A stretch of DNA of 6,299 nucleotides, from assembly GCA_964427005.1 (NCBI GenBank), contig CAYRTL010000177.1, positions 1-6,299 on the forward strand. Direction: 5' to 3'. Of this stretch, positions 1 to 5,263 are shown in pieces; within the stretch, counting starts at the first letter, position 1, and the number at the start of each line of letters is the position of its first letter. Both the position numbers and the translations under genes were made by a program. Under the pieces are notes generated by a model. It was not told the DNA's origin. It ran no database searches and saw only the letters and a list, made by a program, of their open reading frames with translations. The DNA comes from JAMXLO01 sp964427005 (GTDB taxonomy: Bacteria > Pseudomonadota > Alphaproteobacteria > Acetobacterales > Acetobacteraceae).

Positions 1-28
1 GCGCCATTCATGGAGGGGGCGTTATCCC

Positions 29-34
29 TTGACA
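29..34 (+). promoter_or_regulatory. candidate -35 box before the first gene
   Basis: A perfect TTGACA lies 31 nt before the GTG start at 66. At a 17-nt spacing the -10 position (52-57) reads TTCTCT, a poor match, so only half of a sigma-70 promoter is convincing. If it is used, transcription would begin at or within a few bases of the start codon. Confidence 0.3.
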
Positions 35-65
35 CGTCGCGCCACTTTGTGTTCTCTTTTCGTTC

Positions 66-713
66 GTGTCCGCCGCGAACGCAACTGCCGACCCACCCAC
101 ATCAAGCCGGTCCGGCCGCCTCCTCACGCTCGTCCGCAAGCTCGTCGACTACGGTAAGCAGCTAGCCGTCACGCTCCGCCAGCGCACCCTCCCCAACGAC
201 ACCACAAACCTGGTGTGCACCTTCGGCACCAGTGACATCGCCCTGATCCTCGCGCGCATCACGCAAGGTCTGCTCCGCGCGCGTCTGCTCGAGGAAAGGA
301 TCGTCCGCACCGCCGCCCGCCTCGACGCCGAACCTCAGCCCAAACCCACGCCATCCCCACGCGCGCCACGCGCCCTCCCATGCGAGGTCCAGCCGCCATC
401 GCCACGGCAGGACGCCGATCCCCGCCTCGCCAAACTGCCCACACCAGACCAGATCGCGGCCAAGGTGAGGCGTCAGCCGATTGGCGCCGTCCTCGCCGAC
501 ATCTGCCGCGATCTCGGCATCGCACCGAGCCATCCGTTGTGGAGCGAATTGCACCTCGCCATCAATGAATACGGCGGCAGTTACATTCGCCTGGTCATGG
601 AGAGGCTCAACCGCGCCTTCCCGATTGCCCATATCGTCGCCCGGCTCAAAGCCAAACCCGCCGCCCCGCCCGAACCGGCGGGCACGGGCCCGCCCCTCGG
701 CATCCCCGCCTAG
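66..713 (+). CDS. uncharacterised 215-aa protein, two helical blocks joined by a Pro-rich linker
   Basis: I do not recognise a function. The protein has an N-terminal helical block (about residues 15-85, with LLTLVRKLVDYGKQLAVTLRQR and SDIALILARITQGLLRARLLEERI, both Leu/Arg rich), a low-complexity Pro/Arg/Ala linker (about 88-125), and a second compact block (about 138-197, with QPIGAVLADICRDLGIAPSH and WSELHLAINEYGG). It ends in a Pro/Gly/Ala tail. No signal peptide or obvious membrane segment is seen. From memory, similar uncharacterised proteins with the 'IGAV-ADIC-DLGI-P-HPLW' block occur in Acetobacteraceae, but no role is known to me. The GTG at 66 is the most upstream start available and the conserved-looking block begins soon after it. 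No Shine-Dalgarno is visible before it. It stands alone upstream of the rplU promoter and is separated from rplU by a hairpin. Confidence 0.72.
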   Translation: MSAANATADPPTSSRSGRLLTLVRKLVDYGKQLAVTLRQRTLPNDTTNLVCTFGTSDIALILARITQGLLRARLLEERIVRTAARLDAEPQPKPTPSPRAPRALPCEVQPPSPRQDADPRLAKLPTPDQIAAKVRRQPIGAVLADICRDLGIAPSHPLWSELHLAINEYGGSYIRLVMERLNRAFPIAHIVARLKAKPAAPPEPAGTGPPLGIPA

Positions 714-741
714 CCCACCCGCATCAACCGCAAACCACCAA

Positions 742-784
742 GGGCGCCAGGCAGGCGAGGACAACCCTCGCCCGCTCGGCGCCC
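742..784 (+). terminator. long GC-rich hairpin after the first gene, possible terminator without a U-tract
   Basis: The arms 742-760 and 766-784 form 17 pairs: 7 bp (742-748 with 778-784), an A-C mismatch, 3 bp including one G-U, a second A-C mismatch, and 7 bp (754-760 with 766-772), closed by the loop ACAAC (761-765). It starts 28 nt after the stop codon at 713 and ends before the rplU promoter. A terminator role fits this position, but no T-run follows, so it could instead be an mRNA 3'-end stabiliser. A smaller 6-bp hairpin (785-790 with 797-802) lies directly after it. Confidence 0.5.
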
Positions 785-822
785 CGTTCGTCATGGCGAA
801 CGCCCATGTCCTCACCGCCAGA

Positions 823-850
823 TTGACACCAGGAAGCCGGCCGCTATAAC
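823..850 (+). promoter_or_regulatory. sigma-70 promoter of rplU-rpmA
   Basis: TTGACA at 823-828 is a perfect -35. TATAAC at 845-850 matches five of six -10 bases, and the spacing is 16 nt. The predicted start is near 857, giving a leader of about 50 nt before rplU. This is the best promoter in the window and fits a highly expressed ribosomal-protein operon. Confidence 0.85.
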
Positions 851-879
851 GCCCGCTCTCCGGTCGCGGGGCTTCCTGG
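829..879. repeat. inverted repeat enclosing the rplU -10 box
   Basis: CCAGGAAGCC (829-838) and GGCTTCCTGG (870-879) are perfect 10-bp inverted copies. Allowing a 2-nt bulge (839-840), the pairing extends by CCGC (841-844) with GCGG (866-869), for 14 bp in all. The unpaired interior (845-865) starts exactly with the TATAAC box. The left arm fills most of the promoter spacer and the right arm lies just downstream of the predicted start. Arm-to-arm distance is 41 bp, close to four helical turns, as expected for an operator pair on one DNA face. No regulator can be named. Confidence 0.6.
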
Positions 880-908
880 CGGCCCGCTATCATTTGGGAA
901 TTCGCGCG

Positions 909-1343
909 ATGTTCGCAGTGATCCGCACCGGCGGAAAGCAATACCGGGTGACGCCGAATGCGGTGCTCAAGGTGGAAAAGCTGGAAGCGGAACCCGGCGC
1001 CACCGTTACCTTCACGGACGTCCTCGCCCTGGGCAGCGACGCGGGACTGACCGTGGGGGCCCCCACCGTGGCCGGCGCGGAGGTCACGGCGACCGTCGTG
1101 GCACAGGATCGGCTCGACAAGGTCATCATTTTCAAGAAGCGCCGCCGCAAGAACAGCCGCCGCAAGAACGGCCATCGCCAGCACGTCACGGTGCTGCGGA
1201 TCGCCGGCTTTTCAAAGGACGGGCAGCAACTTATCTCCTCCCAGGCAGTCGAGCGTGATGCTGCGGCGATCGATGCGGCGGAAAATCTGGCTGTCGTGTC
1301 CGGCGAGGCGCCGGAGAACGTCGAGATGCAGGAACAGGCGTAA
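909..1343 (+). CDS. rplU: 50S ribosomal protein L21 (bL21)
   Basis: bL21 binds 23S rRNA in the large subunit. The N-terminus MFAVIRTGGKQYRV is the family signature, and the basic rRNA-binding stretch FKKRRRKNSRRKNGHRQ (residues 75-91) is the other. The ATG at 909 is chosen because it gives the canonical N-terminus, with TGGGAA (895-900) as a moderate Shine-Dalgarno 8 nt upstream. A TTG at 894 is in frame but would add five residues outside the family pattern. The protein has 144 residues against about 103 in E. coli; residues 102-144 are an Ala/Glu-rich acidic tail. Tails of varied sequence are common on alphaproteobacterial L21. It is the first gene of an operon with rpmA, whose ATG begins one base after this stop. 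Confidence 0.97.
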   Translation: MFAVIRTGGKQYRVTPNAVLKVEKLEAEPGATVTFTDVLALGSDAGLTVGAPTVAGAEVTATVVAQDRLDKVIIFKKRRRKNSRRKNGHRQHVTVLRIAGFSKDGQQLISSQAVERDAAAIDAAENLAVVSGEAPENVEMQEQA

Positions 1344-1344
1344 A

Positions 1345-1614
1345 ATGGCACATAAAAAGGCAGGCGGCTCCTCCCGCAACGGCCGCGACACCGAAGGCAG
1401 GCGCCTCGGCATCAAGAAGTTCGGTGGCGAGAGTGTCGTCGCAGGCAACATCATCGTCCGCCAGCGCGGCACCAAGTGGAAGCCGGGCCACAACGTTGGT
1501 CTGGGCCGTGACCACACCATATTCGCGCTGATCGACGGCAAGGTGGAGTTCAAGCGCCGGTCGGATGACCGCGTGCATGTCTCCGTCGCACCGCTGCCGG
1601 CTGCCGCCGAGTAG
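1345..1614 (+). CDS. rpmA: 50S ribosomal protein L27 (bL27)
   Basis: bL27 sits beside the peptidyl-transferase centre, where its flexible N-terminal tail reaches the tRNA ends. The 89-residue product begins MAHKKAGGSSRNGRDTEG and contains FGGESVVAGNIIVRQRGTKW and GLGRDHTIFA, all hallmarks of the family, at normal length. The N-terminus is the direct mature type, with no cleavable extension of the Firmicutes kind. The ATG at 1345 follows the rplU stop (1341-1343) by one base, and AGGA at 1330-1333 inside the rplU end is the likely ribosome-binding site, so translation is probably coupled. A strong terminator follows at 1642. Confidence 0.98.
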   Translation: MAHKKAGGSSRNGRDTEGRRLGIKKFGGESVVAGNIIVRQRGTKWKPGHNVGLGRDHTIFALIDGKVEFKRRSDDRVHVSVAPLPAAAE

Positions 1615-1641
1615 GGCGCCGCACCCTTTTGCTTGCTAGTG

Positions 1642-1673
1642 GGGGTCGGCGCCAGCCGGCCCCTTTTCTGTTT
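1642..1673 (+). terminator. intrinsic terminator after rpmA
   Basis: The stem pairs 1642-1650 with 1655-1663 (9 bp, one G-U) around the loop GCCA (1651-1654), and is followed at once by TTTTCTGTTT (1664-1673). This is a textbook Rho-independent terminator and should separate rplU-rpmA transcripts, at least in part, from obgE. A segment just after the rpmA stop (1615-1626) can pair with part of its 5' arm (see findings). Confidence 0.85.
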
Positions 1674-1677
1674 GGCC

Positions 1678-1692
1678 GCGGGCGAAGCCCGC
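1678..1692 (+). repeat. small GC hairpin in the rpmA-obgE gap
   Basis: GCGGGC (1678-1683) and GCCCGC (1687-1692) pair perfectly around the loop GAA, followed by TCTTT. It may be a weak second terminator backing up the one at 1642-1673, or a stability element at the 5' end of obgE transcripts that read through. Confidence 0.45.
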
Positions 1693-1700
1693 TCTTTCAA

Positions 1701-1732
1701 CGTCATGGCCGGACTGGATCCGGTCATCAGGA
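1701..1732. repeat. dispersed-type palindromic repeat ('CGTCATGGCCGG' family) abutting obgE
   Basis: Arms 1705-1713 and 1719-1727 form a 9-bp stem with one G-U and a 5-nt loop. The reading VMAGLDPVI on the plus strand and LMTGSSPAMT on the minus strand are the spurious peptides I associate with a very common alphaproteobacterial intergenic palindrome. The element stops 9-14 nt before the obgE ATG. Family membership is from memory; the palindrome itself is seen directly. Confidence 0.65.
1729..1732 (+). promoter_or_regulatory. Shine-Dalgarno of obgE at the repeat edge
   Basis: AGGA lies 8 nt before the ATG at 1741 and directly abuts the 3' arm of the palindrome (ends 1727). Folding of that palindrome could affect access to this site. 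Confidence 0.6.
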
Positions 1733-1740
1733 CACGGCTC

Positions 1741-2799
1741 ATGAAGTTTCTCGACGAGGCCAAGATCCATCTCCGCTCCGGTAACGGCGGCGATGGCGTC
1801 GTCGCGTTCCGCCGCGAGAAGTTCATCGAGTTCGGTGGCCCGGATGGCGGCAATGGCGGCAAGGGCGGGGACATCGTGTTCGAGGCGGTGGACAACCTGA
1901 ACACACTCATCGACTTCCGCTACACCCAGCATTTCCGGGCGCAGAAGGGTGGGAATGGCGCCGGATCGGATCGCACCGGAGCCAATGCGCCCGACGTGGT
2001 CATCAAGGTGCCGGTGGGGACTCAGGTGCTGGCGGAAGATCGCAGTACCTTGCTGGCGGACCTGGACCGGCCCGGCCAACGCGTCGTGCTGCTGCGCGGC
2101 GGCGATGGCGGGTTTGGCAACACGCACTACAAGTCCTCCACCAACCGGGCGCCACGCCGCGCCGACAAGGGATGGCCCGGCGAGGAGCGCCCGGTTTGGC
2201 TCCGGCTGAAGCTGATTGCGGACGCAGGCCTGGTCGGGTTGCCGAACGCCGGCAAGTCCACATTCCTCGCGGCAGTGTCCGCCGCAAAGCCAAAGATCGC
2301 GGACTACCCGTTCACCACGCTGCATCCGCAGTTGGGCGTGGTGCGGCTATCGGCTGGCGAGGAGTTCGTGCTTGCCGACATTCCTGGCCTGATTGAAGGC
2401 GCGCACGAAGGGGCCGGACTGGGCACGCGCTTTCTCGGCCATGTCGAACGCTGCGCGGTGTTGCTTCATCTGGTGGATGGGGCAGCGGGCGACGTGGTGC
2501 ATGCCTGGCGCACGGTGCGCGAGGAACTCGCCGCGTATGGCGGTGGCCTCGCGGACAAGCCGGAACTGATCGGGCTGAACAAGGCCGACGCCATGACACC
2601 GCGCGAAGCCGCTGCGCGGCGAGCCGCGCTGGCCAAGGCATCGGGTCGGCCGGTGATGCTGTTGTCGGGCGCCACCGGCCAGGGCGTGCCGGAAGTTTTG
2701 CGAACGCTGTACTCCATGATCCACACCACTCCCTCTCCCGCGCAGCGGGGGAGGGCCGGGGAGGGGGCGCTGGAAGCGGAGCGGAAGTTGCACGCATGA
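1741..2799 (+). CDS. obgE: Obg-family GTPase, 50S assembly and stress
   Basis: Obg is an essential GTPase that binds the 50S subunit late in assembly and links growth to nucleotide and stress signals. The Gly-rich OBG fold covers about residues 1-158 (start MKFLDEAKIHLRSGNGGDG; also FIEFGGPDGGNGGKGGD). The G domain shows G1 GLPNAGKST (166-174), the switch Thr pair in YPFTTLHP (189-196), G3 DIPGLIEGAHEGAGLG (213-228), G4 NKAD (280-283) and G5 near SGATGQGV (309-316). The ATG at 1741 is chosen for the canonical N-terminus; frame-compatible upstream codons, including the ATG at 1705, run through a repeat and terminator. At 352 residues the length is usual. However, the last about 22 residues (PSPAQRGRAGEGA and onward) come from a palindromic repeat rather than a family-typical tail. 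The stop overlaps the proB start. Confidence 0.96.
   Translation: MKFLDEAKIHLRSGNGGDGVVAFRREKFIEFGGPDGGNGGKGGDIVFEAVDNLNTLIDFRYTQHFRAQKGGNGAGSDRTGANAPDVVIKVPVGTQVLAEDRSTLLADLDRPGQRVVLLRGGDGGFGNTHYKSSTNRAPRRADKGWPGEERPVWLRLKLIADAGLVGLPNAGKSTFLAAVSAAKPKIADYPFTTLHPQLGVVRLSAGEEFVLADIPGLIEGAHEGAGLGTRFLGHVERCAVLLHLVDGAAGDVVHAWRTVREELAAYGGGLADKPELIGLNKADAMTPREAAARRAALAKASGRPVMLLSGATGQGVPEVLRTLYSMIHTTPSPAQRGRAGEGALEAERKLHA
2731..2766. repeat. palindromic repeat within the obgE 3' coding end
   Basis: Arms 2731-2741 (CCCTCTCCCGC) and 2745-2755 form an 11-bp stem with one G-U and a 3-nt loop, followed by CCGGGGAGGGGG. Translated in the obgE frame it gives PSPAQRGRAGEGA. This peptide and the CT-rich/GA-rich palindrome are ones I recognise from a dispersed repeat common in proteobacterial intergenic regions. 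It is here read as protein, close to the end of obgE and about 40 nt before the proB start. Confidence 0.65.
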
Positions 2800-3911
2800 C
2801 TCCTTCCGTCGGTTCCGCGCAGCGGCTGGTCGTGAAAATCGGCAGTGCGCTCGTTGTCGATCAGGAGGAAGCCGCGCCCCGAACGACTTGGCTGAACGGC
2901 GTCGCCGCGGATATCGCATCGCTGCGTGCCCGCGGCGCCGACATTGTCGTCGTGTCCTCCGGCGCTATCGCCTTGGCACGGCGTTCACTCGGCCTGCTCC
3001 AGCCGCGCCTTCGCCTGGAGGAGCAGCAGGCTGCGGCGGCGGTCGGACAGATCCGCCTCGCGCAAGCCTGGAGCGAAGCTCTTTCGGCGAAAGGACTCAC
3101 CGCGGCGCAGTTGCTGCTGACCCTCGACGACACCGAAGACCGTCGCCGGTATCTCAACGCTCGTGCAACCCTGAACACGCTGCTTGGTCTCGGCTGCATC
3201 CCGGTCATCAACGAGAACGACACCGTGGCAACGACTGAGATCCGCTTCGGTGACAACGATCGTCTTGCTGCGCGCGTTGCCGAAATGACTCAGGCCGATC
3301 AGCTCGTGCTGCTGTCGGATATCGACGGGCTCTACACCGGCGATCCACGACGCGACCCGTCAGCGATGCACATCCCGCTCGTGACGACAATCACGCCCGA
3401 TATCGAAGCGATGGGCGGCGAGCCGCCACCCGGCTATTCATCCGGCGGCATGCGAACCAAGCTCGTGGCAGCGCGCATTGCGACGCAAGCCGGTTGTGCC
3501 ATGGCAATCGCGCAGGGCCACATCGATCGGCCGCTTACCGCGCTGGAACAAGGCGCCCGCTGCACCTGGTTTCTCGCCGCTCCGGAAGGACGTTCGGCGC
3601 GCAAGCGATGGATTGCCGGCGCGTTGGCACCGCTTGGCACTCTGGTGGTGGACGCGGGTGCCGCCCGCGCGCTCGCCGCAGGCCGCTCTCTATTGCCCGC
3701 CGGCGTGCGCGCCGTCGAAGGCGCGTTCGAGCGCGGCGATCCTGTGGTGGTGCGAAGCCTGGATGGGAAGGCACTGGCGCGTGGCCTCTCCGCGTATGCC
3801 AGCGCCGATGCCGAACGGATCGCCGGGCATCGTTCGGATGAGATCGAAGCAATACTCGGCTGGCGTGGGCGCGACGAGATCATCCATCGCGATGACCTCG
3901 TCTTGCTTTGA
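2796..3911 (+). CDS. proB: glutamate 5-kinase with C-terminal PUA domain
   Basis: ProB phosphorylates L-glutamate to gamma-glutamyl phosphate, the first step of proline synthesis and its feedback-controlled point. The amino-acid-kinase domain (about 8-255) shows LVVKIGSALV (11-20), VVVSSGAIALARR (51-63), the substrate loop INENDTV (138-144), FGDNDRLAARV (151-161), SDIDGLYTGDPR (174-185) and SSGGMRTK (215-222; usually GTGGM-TK). A PUA domain fills about residues 277-365. The 371 residues match the E. coli length (367). The ATG overlaps the obgE stop as ATGA, with CGGAAG (2782-2787) as a ribosome-binding site 8 nt upstream, so translational coupling to obgE is likely. proA follows after 42 nt. 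Confidence 0.97.
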   Translation: MTPSVGSAQRLVVKIGSALVVDQEEAAPRTTWLNGVAADIASLRARGADIVVVSSGAIALARRSLGLLQPRLRLEEQQAAAAVGQIRLAQAWSEALSAKGLTAAQLLLTLDDTEDRRRYLNARATLNTLLGLGCIPVINENDTVATTEIRFGDNDRLAARVAEMTQADQLVLLSDIDGLYTGDPRRDPSAMHIPLVTTITPDIEAMGGEPPPGYSSGGMRTKLVAARIATQAGCAMAIAQGHIDRPLTALEQGARCTWFLAAPEGRSARKRWIAGALAPLGTLVVDAGAARALAAGRSLLPAGVRAVEGAFERGDPVVVRSLDGKALARGLSAYASADAERIAGHRSDEIEAILGWRGRDEIIHRDDLVLL

Positions 3912-3953
3912 TCGGCGCGGCGGCGGCAGACTGAGCTGAGAGGAACGTCGGCG

Positions 3954-5213
3954 ATGCACATCGAGATCGAAGCGACCCAGCATCTGCAGCGTGCCGCACA
4001 TGCGGCGCGCGATGCCTCGCACGTGCTGGCGCGCACGCCGGATGCAGAGCGCAATGCGGCCTTGCGCGCGATGGCGGCATCCCTGCGTGCGCATTCAGCG
4101 GAGATACTCGCGGCGAACGCAGCCGACCTGACTGCTTGCACCGGCACGGCCGCATTCCGCGATCGTCTGGCTCTGACCGACGCGCGCGTGGAGGCGATGG
4201 CCAAGGGCCTGGAAGATATCGCGCTGTTGCCTGACCCGCTGGGGCGGACCCTGGCGGAGTGGACGCGGCCGAACGGGTTGCGGATCCAGCGCATCGCTAC
4301 GCCGATTGGCGTTATTGGTATGATCTACGAGAGCCGTCCGAATGTGGGAGCGGACGCCGCCGGCATCTGCCTGAAGTCGGGCAACGCCGTGATCCTGCGC
4401 GGCGGGTCAGAAAGCGTACGCAGCGCCTCCGCGATCAATGCGGCGCTTGTTGCCGGATTGCGTTCATCGGGTCTGCCTGAAGCCTGCGTGCAGATCGCGC
4501 CGAACGCCGATCGGGCCTATGTCGCCGCGATGCTGGCCGCTGCCGGTCTGCTGGATCTGATCGTGCCGCGCGGCGGAAAGTCATTGGTCGAACGCGTGCA
4601 GCGTGAGGCGCGCGTCCCGGTGCTCGCGCATGCCGAAGGGCTTTGCCACACATACGTCCATGCGTCCGCAGATCACGCGATGGCTCGTCGCATCGTGGCC
4701 AATGCGAAGATGCGCCGCACGGGTATCTGTGGCGCAACCGAGACGCTGCTGATCGATCGCGCCATCGCGCCGGCACTGCTGCCGTCGATCATTGATGATC
4801 TGCGTGCGCTTGGCTGCGACTTCCGCGCGGATGCTGCGGCGCGCGACATCGTGCCCGATCTTGCAGCCGCGACCGATGCCGACTTCGACACCGAGTGGCT
4901 GGATGCGATCCTGTCGGTCGCTGTTGTTGACGGCGTGGATGCCGCGCTGGCGCACATCACCCGGCATGGCTCTGAACATACTGACGCGATCGTGGCCGAG
5001 GACGAAGTGGCGGCGCAGCGGTTTCTCAATGGCGTCGATAGTGCCGTGGCACTGTGGAACGCCTCGACGCAATTCTGCGACGGCGGCGAGTTCGGCTTCG
5101 GTGCCGAGATCGGCATCGCCACCGGCCGCATCCATGCGCGCGGACCGGTGGGTCCGGAACAACTGACCACCTATCGCTATCTGGTCATTGGCACCGGGCA
5201 GGTGCGTCCCTGA
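3954..5213 (+). CDS. proA: gamma-glutamyl phosphate reductase
   Basis: ProA uses NADPH to reduce gamma-glutamyl phosphate to glutamate 5-semialdehyde, taking the unstable product of ProB, its neighbour. It belongs to the aldehyde dehydrogenase superfamily. Visible signatures are IGVIGMIYESRPNVGADAAG, CLKSGNAVILRGGSES, DLIVPRGGKSL, the catalytic cysteine in RRTGICGATETLL (C259), the HGSEHTDAIV block, and the end GPVGPEQLTTYRYLVIG. The 419 residues are close to the usual 417. The ATG at 3954 has a strong Shine-Dalgarno, GAGAGGAA (3938-3945), 8-9 nt upstream. The 42-nt gap to proB contains no terminator, so the two are co-transcribed. No key residue is missing. Confidence 0.98.
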   Translation: MHIEIEATQHLQRAAHAARDASHVLARTPDAERNAALRAMAASLRAHSAEILAANAADLTACTGTAAFRDRLALTDARVEAMAKGLEDIALLPDPLGRTLAEWTRPNGLRIQRIATPIGVIGMIYESRPNVGADAAGICLKSGNAVILRGGSESVRSASAINAALVAGLRSSGLPEACVQIAPNADRAYVAAMLAAAGLLDLIVPRGGKSLVERVQREARVPVLAHAEGLCHTYVHASADHAMARRIVANAKMRRTGICGATETLLIDRAIAPALLPSIIDDLRALGCDFRADAAARDIVPDLAAATDADFDTEWLDAILSVAVVDGVDAALAHITRHGSEHTDAIVAEDEVAAQRFLNGVDSAVALWNASTQFCDGGEFGFGAEIGIATGRIHARGPVGPEQLTTYRYLVIGTGQVRP

Positions 5214-5263
5214 AGACGCCGAACCGGCATGAGCCAATCCCCCGCTTCGGCGACCGGCGGCGA

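Noticed and set aside
894..908. TTG start for rplU, five residues upstream
   Set aside because: It would add MGIRA before the canonical MFAVIRTGGKQYRV and use bases that serve as the Shine-Dalgarno for the ATG at 909.
162..1184. 340-codon open frame on the minus strand
   Set aside because: It runs antisense across the first gene, the rplU promoter and the rplU coding region. The translation is low-complexity Gly/Ala/Arg with no family signature, as expected of antisense frames in GC-rich DNA.
1633..1740. 36-codon N-terminal extension of obgE
   Set aside because: The extension reads through an intrinsic terminator and a palindromic repeat. Obg proteins begin at MKFLDEAK-like sequence, matching the ATG at 1741.
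1212..1910. 232-codon minus-strand frame across rpmA and the start of obgE
   Set aside because: It is a shadow of the real genes. Its only recognisable peptide (LMTGSSPAMT) comes from the palindromic repeat, not from a protein.
5054..5263. 70-codon upstream extension of nadD
   Set aside because: Most of it lies inside proA in another frame and is Arg-rich nonsense. Only the last few codons (RFGDRRR) look like real NadD sequence.
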